A stretch of DNA of 60,365 nt, from positions 1 through 60,365 of the forward strand of contig NZ_QFDQ01000072.1 in assembly GCF_003270085.1 (NCBI RefSeq), given 5' to 3'. The translations under genes were made by a program, and so were the position numbers. Below the pieces are notes generated by a model. That model did not search any database, was not told the origin of the DNA, and saw nothing but the letters and a program-made list of their open reading frames with translations. Below are positions 53,445 through 60,365 of the stretch, in pieces. This stretch comes from Streptomyces triticisoli. Its GTDB lineage: Bacteria; Actinomycetota; Actinomycetes; Streptomycetales; Streptomycetaceae. Positions within the stretch are counted from its first letter, which is position 1, and each line of letters opens with the position of its first letter.

Positions 53445-54002
53445 ATGACAGACCAGGCCCCCACCGCGGAATCCGGAACGACGGATATCCCGGGCAAGCC
53501 GACCTCGGCGTCCCGGACCACCCTGAGCCACATCATGACCCACAACGACACCAACCTGCTGGGGACGGTGCACGGCGGGGTGATCATGAAGCTGGTCGAC
53601 GACGCGGCGGGCGCGGTGGCCGGCCGGCACAGCGGCGGGCCCGCGGTCACCGCGTCCATGGACGAGATGGTGTTCCTCGAACCGGTCCGGGTCGGCGACC
53701 TCGTCCATGTGAAGGCCCAGGTCAACTGGACCGGCCGGACCTCCATGGAGGTCGGCGTGCGGGTCCTGGCCGAGCGCTGGAACGAGTCCACCCCGACCAC
53801 CCGGGTCGCCTCGGCCTACCTGGTCTTCGCCGCGGTGGACGCCGACGGCAAGCCGCGCCCGGTGCCGCCGGTCCTGCCGGGGACCGACCGGGACCGGCGC
53901 CGCTACCAGGAGGCCCAGATCCGCCGCACCCACCGCCTGGCCCGCCGCCGCGCCATCAAGGAACTGCGGGAGAAGCGGGCGGCGGAGGGTTACGAGGACT
54001 GA
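53445..54002 (+). CDS. Acyl-CoA thioesterase (hotdog fold)
   Basis: 185 aa, one hotdog domain of the YciA/BACH type, which hydrolyses acyl-CoA to free acid and CoA. The signature is visible as MTHNDTNLLGTVHGGVIMKL with the catalytic Asn/Asp-type loop, then DDAAGAVAGRHSGG, MVFLEPVRVGDLVHVKAQV, and SAYLVFAAVDADGKP. A basic C-terminal helix follows (RRTHRLARRRAIKELREKR). ATG 53445 has GGTGGAGG upstream. Promoter sharing with the divergent LCP-1 gene (118-bp spacer) is likely. Confidence 0.9.
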   Translation: MTDQAPTAESGTTDIPGKPTSASRTTLSHIMTHNDTNLLGTVHGGVIMKLVDDAAGAVAGRHSGGPAVTASMDEMVFLEPVRVGDLVHVKAQVNWTGRTSMEVGVRVLAERWNESTPTTRVASAYLVFAAVDADGKPRPVPPVLPGTDRDRRRYQEAQIRRTHRLARRRAIKELREKRAAEGYED

Positions 54003-54110
54003 GGGCCGGGGCGGGCGCCACCGGTACCGTCGCGGCTTTGCCGCCGGCCGCTCACGGTCTCGCCGTACCGGCCGTCAACCGCGCACGGCCCCATCGCTCA
54101 TGACCCCGCT

Positions 54111-54280
54111 GCACACGATCCTGCCGCGCCGGCGGCCGACCGCACACGATCCTGCCGCGCCGGCGGCCGACCGCACACGGTCTCTCACCGTGCCGGCGGC
54201 CGACCGCACACGGTCTCTCACCGTGCCGGCGGCCGACCGCACACGGTCTCTCACCGTGCCGGCCGTCGGCCGCGCACCGC
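54111..54280. repeat. 31/33-bp tandem repeat array
   Basis: Four full units begin at 54129, 54160, 54193 and 54226, each opening CCGGCGGCCGACCGCACACG, with degenerate part-copies at both ends. Spacing is 31, 33, 33 and 33 bp. It fills the gap between the thioesterase and LCP-2 genes. It is a minisatellite; there are no unique spacers, so it is not a CRISPR array. Confidence 0.88.
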
Positions 54281-54296
54281 CTCGCCGCCCCCGCCG

Positions 54297-55787
54297 TCAG
54301 CCGCACGTCACCTCGTCGCCCTTCACTACCGCGGTGGCCGCCTGGGCCGGGTTCTCCACACGGACCCCGCGCACCTGGTGGTGGTCGCTGCCGATGATCA
54401 CCCGGAGTGTGGCGCCCTGCCCCGGCACCGGACGCAGCTCGCTGCCCGGCAGGGCGGCGGCGAGTGACTTCGCCGAGCGGTCCCAGCGGGGGTCGTAGAG
54501 CACCACGGTCCGCGTGACCCCCCGTTCCTTGGCGTCCAGGGGCGCCTTGGTCGTGAGGAAACCGGCCGCCGCCAGCTCCGTGTCCACCCGCCGGCCGAGC
54601 CCGTTCGTGTCGGTGCCGTTCTCCACCTGGACGCGGACCTGCTGCGGGGCGACCTCGACGGGCACGGGAAGGTTCGGCTGCCGGGGCTTGTGCGAGGCCA
54701 GCGGCCGGTCCTCGCGCAGCGCCCGGAAGAGCTGGTCGGCCCTGGCCCGGTCCCACTTCACGGTGGAGCCGATGCCCTTGACCGGGTAGGCCGTCTGCGC
54801 GATCGGGACGGTGGTGAACTCCGAGGAGGAGGGGGAGAAGTTCCGCATCGCCCGCCCGAGGTCCAGCAGTTCGTCGGTGCGGAAGCCCTTGTCCGCCCGT
54901 ACCGAGCCCAGTACGGCCACGGCCACGTCCCGGAACTTGAGGGGGTTCAGCAGCACCCGGGAGGAGGTCGCCTGTTCGATCAGGGCTGCCAGGAAGCGCT
55001 GCTGGCGCTTCATCCGGCCGAGGTCGCTCGCCCCGTCGACGTGCCGGGAGCGGACGTACTGCAGGGCCTGGCCGCCGGAGAGCGTGTGTGTACCGGCGGC
55101 CAGGTCCAGGCCGGTGTAGCTGTCCTTCATCGGTTCGGCGGTGCAGATCTGCACCCCGCCGACCACGTCCACGGTCCGCATGAAGGTGGTGAAGTCCACC
55201 TCCAGGTAGTGGTCGATCTTCAGGTTGGTCATGCTCTCGACCGTGCGCACGGTCAGGTTGGGCCCGCCCTCCGAGTACGCCGCGTTGAGTTTGACCGGGT
55301 GCGGCCCGTGCCGTCGCCCGGTGTTCCGGTCGACGTGCTCGGGCAGTTCGGCGTAGGAGTCGCGGGGCAGGCTCACCACGCTGGCCCGTTCCCGGTCCTG
55401 CGACAGGTGCACGATCATCATCGTGTCGGTGCAGTTGCAGGGGTGGCCGCCCAGCCGGTACTGGAGCCGCTCCCGCTCGCTGATCCTGTCCCGGCCGTCG
55501 GTGCCGACCAGCAGCACGTTCATGCCGTGACCGGCCGGCGGGCGGTTCTTCATGTCCTTGAAGGGGTCGACCCGGGCGATGTCCGCGCCCAAGCTGGAGA
55601 CCACCGCGTGCCCGATCCCGGCGGAGGCGAGCACCACCACCGACAGTGTGGTCGCCGCCCGCATGGCCCAGCGTGGTCTGCGGCGCGGTACGGGCGCGTA
55701 CGGCACGCGGGCCGGTCTCGCCGGACCGGCGGCCTGTCGCGGGGCGCGCTGCGACCGCGGGCGCGGCCGGTACTGCGTGCTGGACAT
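54297..55787 (-). CDS. LytR-CpsA-Psr family protein (LCP-2)
   Basis: 496 aa. It has a short basic cytoplasmic tail, a membrane helix near residues 45-65 and an LCP domain with NVLLVGTDGRDR, CTDTMMIVHLSQDRE, VVSLPRDSYAELP, KLNAAYSEGGPNLTVRTVE and LQYVRSRHVDGASDLGRMKR. A C-terminal LytR_C domain (about 390-495) begins VRVQVENGTDTNGLG. A Cys pair in GGHPCNCTD near the active site may matter for redox or metal binding. ATG 55787 follows GGAGGTG. It is divergent from the glycosyltransferase gene (128 bp between), suggesting a shared control region. Confidence 0.9.
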   Translation of the reverse strand: MSSTQYRPRPRSQRAPRQAAGPARPARVPYAPVPRRRPRWAMRAATTLSVVVLASAGIGHAVVSSLGADIARVDPFKDMKNRPPAGHGMNVLLVGTDGRDRISERERLQYRLGGHPCNCTDTMMIVHLSQDRERASVVSLPRDSYAELPEHVDRNTGRRHGPHPVKLNAAYSEGGPNLTVRTVESMTNLKIDHYLEVDFTTFMRTVDVVGGVQICTAEPMKDSYTGLDLAAGTHTLSGGQALQYVRSRHVDGASDLGRMKRQQRFLAALIEQATSSRVLLNPLKFRDVAVAVLGSVRADKGFRTDELLDLGRAMRNFSPSSSEFTTVPIAQTAYPVKGIGSTVKWDRARADQLFRALREDRPLASHKPRQPNLPVPVEVAPQQVRVQVENGTDTNGLGRRVDTELAAAGFLTTKAPLDAKERGVTRTVVLYDPRWDRSAKSLAAALPGSELRPVPGQGATLRVIIGSDHHQVRGVRVENPAQAATAVVKGDEVTCG

Positions 55788-55915
55788 GGGGGGACACCTC
55801 CGCTGATGGCGTGGGTGGGCGCCGTGTGCACCGTAGGGGCATACGATCGGCTGATCGGCGCAGCGGCACCCGCGGCGCGCACCGGTGTCCCCCGTTCGCG
55901 GTAACGTGAGCACCG

Positions 55916-56944
55916 ATGAACGCCATGCCCGACGTGCGGCTCCCCGCCGTTTCTGTGATCATGCCCGTCCTCGACGAGGAGCGGCACCTGCGTGGAGCCG
56001 TGGAAGCGATCCTCGCGCAGGAGTACGACGGCGAGATGGAGGTCGTGATCGCCCTCGGTCCGTCCACGGACCGTACGGACGAGATCGCCGCCGAACTCGT
56101 ACGCGAAGACCCGCGCGTGCACACGGTGCCCAACCCCACCGGCCGCACCCCCGCCGCGCTCAACGCGGCGATCAAGGCCTCCCGCCATCCGATCGTGGTC
56201 CGCGTCGACGGCCACGGGATGCTCTCGCCGAACTACATAGCCACGGCCGTACGGCTCCTGGAGGAGACCGGCGCGCAGAACGTCGGCGGCATCATGCACG
56301 CCGAGGGCGAGAACGACTGGGAGCACGCGGTGGCCGCCGCGATGACCTCGAAGATCGGGGTGGGCAACGCGGCCTTCCACACCGGCGGTCGGGCCGGTCC
56401 CGCTCAGACCGTGTACCTGGGGGTGTTCCGGCGCGAGGCGCTGGAACAACAGGGCGGCTACAACGAGGAGTTCATCCGCGCCCAGGACTGGGAGCTGAAC
56501 TTCCGCATCCGCGAGGCGGGCGGCCTGATCTGGTTCTCGCCGGAGCTGCGCGTCTCCTACCGGCCCCGCCCGAGTGTGAAGGCGCTGGCCAAGCAGTACA
56601 AGGACTACGGCCGTTGGCGGCACGTCGTCGCCCGCTACCACGAGGGTTCCATCAACCTGCGCTACCTCGCCCCGCCGACCGCGGTGTGCGCCATCGCGGC
56701 CGGGATCGTGGTGGGCGCGGCCCTGACCCCCTGGGGTTTCGTGGTTCCCGGCGGCTATCTGGCGGCGATCGTCGCCGGATCGGTGCCCGCGGGCAGGGGA
56801 CTGCCGCTGAAGGCCCGTCTGCGCATCCCGGTCGCCCTCGCCACCATGCACATGTCGTGGGGCTGGGGCTTTCTGACCAGCCCGAAGTCGCTGGCGAGGA
56901 AGGTCATCGCCTCGCGCAGGTCCGCGGTCGTCACCGCCGACTGA
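55916..56944 (+). CDS. Family 2 glycosyltransferase
   Basis: 342 aa. A GT-A fold with VSVIMPVLDEERHLRGAVEA, IALGPSTDRTDEIA, the nucleotide-sugar DGHG motif in VRVDGHGMLSPNYI, and the acceptor-side AQDWELNFRI. Two hydrophobic segments near residues 255-290 (ICAIAAGIVVGAALTP-like, GYLAAIVAGSV) probably place it at the inner membrane face. It should add sugars to a lipid-linked glycan; donor and acceptor are unknown. The ATG at 55916 fits the family N-terminus. Lying between two LCP genes, it probably serves the polymer that they attach. Confidence 0.88.
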   Translation: MNAMPDVRLPAVSVIMPVLDEERHLRGAVEAILAQEYDGEMEVVIALGPSTDRTDEIAAELVREDPRVHTVPNPTGRTPAALNAAIKASRHPIVVRVDGHGMLSPNYIATAVRLLEETGAQNVGGIMHAEGENDWEHAVAAAMTSKIGVGNAAFHTGGRAGPAQTVYLGVFRREALEQQGGYNEEFIRAQDWELNFRIREAGGLIWFSPELRVSYRPRPSVKALAKQYKDYGRWRHVVARYHEGSINLRYLAPPTAVCAIAAGIVVGAALTPWGFVVPGGYLAAIVAGSVPAGRGLPLKARLRIPVALATMHMSWGWGFLTSPKSLARKVIASRRSAVVTAD

Positions 56945-56959
56945 GCGGTTCGACCCGGT

Positions 56960-56986
56960 GGGCCCCTCTCCTCGGGACAGGGGCCC
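56960..56986. terminator. Terminator between glycosyltransferase and LCP-3
   Basis: GGGCCCCT and AGGGGCCC form a perfect 8-bp stem with an 11-nt loop between the two convergent genes. Confidence 0.7.
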
Positions 56987-56995
56987 TACGCGCGT

Positions 56996-58639
56996 CTACC
57001 AGCGGTAGGGCGCGTACACGTCCATGCACTGGCTCTCGTCCGAGCCGTTGATGGCGTCGGAGTTGCTGGGCAGGTCGCCGGCCTTCGGCGTGGACTCCTT
57101 CGGATAGGTGGCGCCTGTACGCCAGTCGGCGCCGACGACGACGGTGACGCCGGAGACGTCGGTCGACCTCTTCACCGAACTCATCGGAATTCCCAGGGCC
57201 TTGGCGACGCTCTGCGCGTCACCCTCCATGTCGGCGCTCGGGTAGCGCACGAGGGTCTCCTCCTCGGACAGCGCCGCCGCGGTGTCGGCCGCCGTCCTGG
57301 TGAAGCCCTTCTGCCGCAGCTCCTGGCTGATCGCGTCGGCCCGGCCGTTGACCGGGGCCCGGGTGGAGCTCCGGGTGGCGTTCTGCACCACCACACCCAG
57401 CCGGTCGGCCGCGACCGAGGGAGCCGTGGTGGCCTCCTCCACGCTCGGCTTCTTCGCCTCCGACTTGGGGCCGTTGCCGTCGAAGGGCACGTCCTCGCGG
57501 AGCATCTTCCACATCTTCGTGGCGCCGGCTTCGTCCGGGAGCAGGTGGTTGCTGTTCCGCCAGTCGGTGACGTTGGGCATCGTCGTCATGGTGATGCGGT
57601 CGGTGGGGACCGTCTTGAGCTGCATGCCCAGGTCGTACAGCTTCTTGACGGTGCCGATCTCCTCGGAGACCTCCAGCGACTTCGTGGCCGCCTCCGCCAG
57701 GCCCATCAGCCGGCCGGTGTCGGTGAAGACGTTCTGGCTCCGCAGCGTGCGGATCATCGAGTTCATGTACATGTGCTGGGCCCTGGCCCGCAGCGGGTCG
57801 CTGCCCCAGGCGTGCCGGGTGCGCAGCCACTGCAGGGCCTGCTCGCCCTTGACCTTGTGCTTGCCGGCCGTCAGCTTCAGACCGGAGCCGCCGCGCTGGG
57901 TCGGCAGCGGGCGGTCCCACACGTTCTGCTTCACGCAGACCTCGACGCCGCCGATGGCGTCCGCCATGTGCACCACGCCCGCGAAGTCGATCGTCATCCA
58001 GTGGTCGATGTAGACACCGGTGAGGTTCTCCCAGGTGGCGAGCGTGCAGCCGGGGCCGCCGCGGGCCAGCGACTCGTTGATGATGGTGTTGGCCGGCGGG
58101 TAGACCTCGCCGGTGTCGGGGTCGGTGCACTTGGGGATGTCGACCCGGGTGTCACGGGGGATGCTCACCACGGCGGCGCTCTCGCGGTCCGCGGAGAGGT
58201 GGATGAGCATCTGCACGTCGCCCAGCGGCGGATTGTCGCGGTGGTCCCTGCTGCCGCCCAGGGCGAGGTTCGCGTCGGAGCCACGGCTGTCGGAACCGAT
58301 CAGCAGGATGTTCATGGGCGTCTGGCCGGCCGAGTTCGGCTTCGCCTTCTCCGCCTTGGAGTCGCCGCTGCTGCGCCGGCCCTTGCGTATGTTGTCGTTC
58401 AGGTGCTGGTAGTAGAGGTATCCGGCGCCGGCCGTGGTGAGTATGACCAGCGAGAGCACCGTGGCCGACCAGCGCAGTACGCGCCTTCTGGGACGCCTGC
58501 CGGCGACGTCGCGCTCTTTGCCGCTGCCTTTCCCTCCGCCGTGCCGGCCGTGGCCACCCGAAGCGCTGCCATCTTGCGCGGCGAGTGGCAGCGTGTCCTC
58601 GACCGCAGGCTCCTCCCCGCGCAGACTGCTCTGCGTCAA
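56996..58639 (-). CDS. LytR-CpsA-Psr family protein (LCP-3)
   Basis: About 547 aa. A basic, Gly-rich tail of about 65 residues, a membrane helix (WSATVLSLVILTTAGAGYLY) and an LCP domain with ILLIGSDSRGSDANL, GDVQMLIHLSADRE, VVSIPRDTRVDIP, NESLARGGPGCTLATWENLT and LQWLRTRHAWGSDPLR. A LytR_C domain (about 390-500) shows LGVVVQNATRSST; the protein ends with a Cys-containing tail. The frame runs to ATG 58669, but that codon is 5 bp from a perfect 16-bp hairpin and has no ribosome site. TTG 58639 has GGGGAGG at good spacing and is preferred. It is the downstream neighbour of LCP-4. Confidence 0.85.
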   Translation of the reverse strand: MTQSSLRGEEPAVEDTLPLAAQDGSASGGHGRHGGGKGSGKERDVAGRRPRRRVLRWSATVLSLVILTTAGAGYLYYQHLNDNIRKGRRSSGDSKAEKAKPNSAGQTPMNILLIGSDSRGSDANLALGGSRDHRDNPPLGDVQMLIHLSADRESAAVVSIPRDTRVDIPKCTDPDTGEVYPPANTIINESLARGGPGCTLATWENLTGVYIDHWMTIDFAGVVHMADAIGGVEVCVKQNVWDRPLPTQRGGSGLKLTAGKHKVKGEQALQWLRTRHAWGSDPLRARAQHMYMNSMIRTLRSQNVFTDTGRLMGLAEAATKSLEVSEEIGTVKKLYDLGMQLKTVPTDRITMTTMPNVTDWRNSNHLLPDEAGATKMWKMLREDVPFDGNGPKSEAKKPSVEEATTAPSVAADRLGVVVQNATRSSTRAPVNGRADAISQELRQKGFTRTAADTAAALSEEETLVRYPSADMEGDAQSVAKALGIPMSSVKRSTDVSGVTVVVGADWRTGATYPKESTPKAGDLPSNSDAINGSDESQCMDVYAPYRW

Positions 58640-58674
58640 CTCCCCATCCTCCCCACCCTGGTGTGCCATTGAAC

Positions 58675-58712
58675 GGGCCTGTCATGCGTCGGGTTAGACG
58701 CATGACAGGCCC
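58675..58712 (-). terminator. Terminator between LCP-4 and LCP-3
   Basis: Perfect 16-bp stem GGGCCTGTCATGCGTC with a 6-nt loop, after the LCP-4 stop and just before LCP-3. It implies separate transcription, or attenuation, of LCP-3. Confidence 0.85.
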
Positions 58713-58753
58713 ATAAGGTGGCGTGGTGCGCTCGACTTGCTTTCAACTTGCTT

Positions 58754-60365
58754 TCAGCTGGCGCACTGAACCTTGTCCGCCGTGGACTGTCCGTCGACCT
58801 TCGGTGCCTTCGTCGGAGCGACGAGCGGCACACCCGCGCCCTTGAAGTCCTCGCCCAGGGTCAGCGTCATCGTCGGCAGACCCTGGGCGTTGGTCACGCT
58901 CTCGCCCAGCTTCAGTGCCGAACCGGGCAGTCCCATGATCGCGGCGAGTTTACGCGCCTGCGGCGCCTGGTCGGCGTCGTACTCGAGGGTGGTCTTGCTG
59001 AGTTTCTCGGGCGCGTTGCCCGCGTTCTCGGACTTGGACACGCCCTGGGAGGTCTGCAGCCAGGCAAGGGTCTCCTGAGCGGAACCGGAGGCGGCCCCGC
59101 CGTTGAAGATGCGGACCCGCACCTCGGAGGCCTCGGACTGGGTGCCCTTGAGGCGGGCGGCCTCGGCGTTCTTGGCGGCCTTCTTCTTTTTCTTCACCTG
59201 GGTGAAGGAGACGTCGCTCGCGATGGCGTCGAAGACCGGGCGAGCATCGGTCGGATGCACGACAACCGTCGCCTTGACCTTTTCGGCCGGGTTGTCGACG
59301 ACCGGGACCGTCAGGAAGGTGATGTTCTTCGTCGGCACCTTCTTCAGCTCCAGCGCCACGTCCGTGAGCGTGCCGACCTTGCCGATGCCGGTGTCGACGG
59401 TCAGCGCCTTGGTGGCGGCGTTGGCCAGGCCGTACAGCTTGGTCGGGTCGGTGAGCGTGTCGCCGGAGGACATCTTGCGCATCAGCGAGCTGAGGAACTG
59501 CTGCTGCACCTTGATCCGGTCCAAGTCGCCCTGGTTGCCCCAGGCGTGCCGGGTGCGGACGAAGGCCAGGGCCTGCTCGCCCTTGATCGTGGACTCGCCG
59601 GCGGGCAGGTCCAGGTGCGACTTGTCGTCCTTCACCGCCTGCTTGAGGCACACGTCGACGCCGCCCACCGCCGTCGTCAGCGTCTTGACCGCGTTGAAGT
59701 CGGCCATCATGAAGTGGTCGGGCGTGATGCCGGTGGCCTCTTTGACCGTGAGCATCGTGCAGCCCGCGTCGCGACCGTCCTGGCCGAGGCTCTTGTTGAA
59801 GCGGGCGTTGTCCGTTCCCGGGATGACCTTCGTGGTGCCGTCGGGCTGCTTGGTCGGGCAGTCCGGGATGTTCACGATCAGGTCGCGCGGGATGCTCAGC
59901 GCGGTCGCGTTCGTGCGGTCCTTGGAGACGTGCAGCAGGACGTTGGTGTCGGCGTGGCCCGGGCTGCCCTTGTCGCCGTAGCCCTCGTTGCCCTTGCCGG
60001 TACGCTTGTCGGTGCCGATGATCAGTATGTTGAAGGCCTCGTCCTTGCTGAAGCTGGCCTTGGCCGCGCCGCCCACGTCGGTGGTGGTGACGTTGCCCTC
60101 GAGGTGCTTGAGGACCAGATAACCGGCCGTGCCGACGCCGACCAGGACGAACGCCATGGTGCCGCCGGTCCACAGCAGGACCTTCTTGGCCTTCGACTTC
60201 TTCTCCGGCCGGCGTCCCCGCCGCCCGGGCAGCGGCTCCTCGGGCGGCGCGCCGCGGCGACGGCGCGGGCCGGGGACCGTACGGGCGGGGGCGGCGGTCT
60301 CACGCGCCTGATGCCGTCCGGGCGTCGCTCTGCGGCCTCCCGTCGCACCGTTGTCGCCCGCGCCG
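58754..60365 (-). CDS. LytR-CpsA-Psr family protein (LCP-4), 5' truncated
   Basis: The frame is open to the window's end, so the start is missing; at least 536 residues are present. The visible N-terminal tail is Arg/Pro-rich and ends in EKKSKAKKVLLWTGG, then a membrane helix (MAFVLVGVGTAGYLVLKHL) leads to the LCP domain. That domain shows NILIIGTDKRTGKGNEGYG, TNVLLHVSKDRTNATALSIP, RFNKSLGQDGRDAGCTMLTV, and LAFVRTRHAWGNQGDLDRIK. The LytR_C domain starts EVRVRIFNGGAAS. ATG 60157 would remove the cytoplasmic tail, so it is internal. The gene ends just before the LCP-3 gene with a hairpin between. Confidence 0.88.
   Translation of the reverse strand, partial: GAGDNGATGGRRATPGRHQARETAAPARTVPGPRRRRGAPPEEPLPGRRGRRPEKKSKAKKVLLWTGGTMAFVLVGVGTAGYLVLKHLEGNVTTTDVGGAAKASFSKDEAFNILIIGTDKRTGKGNEGYGDKGSPGHADTNVLLHVSKDRTNATALSIPRDLIVNIPDCPTKQPDGTTKVIPGTDNARFNKSLGQDGRDAGCTMLTVKEATGITPDHFMMADFNAVKTLTTAVGGVDVCLKQAVKDDKSHLDLPAGESTIKGEQALAFVRTRHAWGNQGDLDRIKVQQQFLSSLMRKMSSGDTLTDPTKLYGLANAATKALTVDTGIGKVGTLTDVALELKKVPTKNITFLTVPVVDNPAEKVKATVVVHPTDARPVFDAIASDVSFTQVKKKKKAAKNAEAARLKGTQSEASEVRVRIFNGGAASGSAQETLAWLQTSQGVSKSENAGNAPEKLSKTTLEYDADQAPQARKLAAIMGLPGSALKLGESVTNAQGLPTMTLTLGEDFKGAGVPLVAPTKAPKVDGQSTADKVQCAS

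Noticed and set aside
54111..54280. Possible CRISPR array
   Set aside because: Units are head-to-tail without unique spacers, and no cas gene is in the window.

Overview
The window is chromosomal DNA from a Streptomyces or a very close relative. GC content is high throughout, genes often start at GTG or TTG, and many coding regions carry long antisense shadow frames. The lineage call rests on a tRNA-Leu with a UAA anticodon (bldA) and on Streptomyces-type clusters: a SigI/ArsI/PrsI partner-switching module, a hut operon, and several LytR-CpsA-Psr (LCP) proteins. From memory, not from a search, the gene order resembles the central core region of the S. coelicolor chromosome around bldA. I see no insertion sequence, prophage, CRISPR array or rRNA, so this is core genome rather than an island.

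Layout. 1-4.5 kb: the 3' end of a DUF2382 stress protein, a type II NADH dehydrogenase behind possible Rex operators, a GNAT acetyltransferase and a cyclopropane-fatty-acid synthase-like methyltransferase. 4.5-8.4 kb: a two-gene MacB-type ABC transporter and bldA. 8.5-12.7 kb: a seven-gene operon with overlapping ends for a cation/proton antiporter module, organised like the archaeal Mbh/Mbx modules and without a full MrpA. 12.9-24.8 kb: housekeeping and hypothetical genes (PobA, a Bax-inhibitor-1 protein, a thiolase, an RpiR regulator, cystathionine beta-synthase, a GDSL hydrolase and small membrane proteins). 24.8-27 kb: three roadblock/LC7 proteins and a DUF4388-like protein in one operon. 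27.1-34.3 kb: a fold-III PLP decarboxylase divergent from a histidine-degradation operon (hutU, an M20 amidohydrolase, hutF, hutI).

34.3-38.5 kb: a single-chain protein joining a sigma-like domain, a zinc anti-sigma motif, a membrane segment and a ricin lectin, followed by sigI, arsI and prsI. 38.6-43.9 kb: a POT peptide transporter, a two-component system, a frame-disrupted GNAT gene and a GtrA protein. 44.1-47 kb: purK, purE and an M19 dipeptidase. 47.6-51.9 kb: UDP-glucose 6-dehydrogenase, an acyl-CoA dehydrogenase, a serine hydrolase and a four-helix copper-storage-like protein. 52-60.4 kb: four LCP cell-wall ligases, an acyl-CoA thioesterase and a family 2 glycosyltransferase; the last LCP gene runs off the window.

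How the parts fit: HutU, HutI and HutF take urocanate to N-formylglutamate, and the embedded M20 enzyme is a candidate for the missing last step. ArsI and PrsI should control SigI. The glycosyltransferase, UDP-glucose dehydrogenase and LCP proteins point to assembly of an anionic cell-wall glycopolymer. The least explained items are the sigma/ZAS/TM/lectin fusion, the orphan LC7 operon, a minus-strand U-tract terminator with no gene in front of it, the MrpA-less antiporter, and a palindromic repeat carried in frame inside hutF. Start sites were chosen by eye from ribosome-binding sites and overlaps, so a few may be off by some codons.
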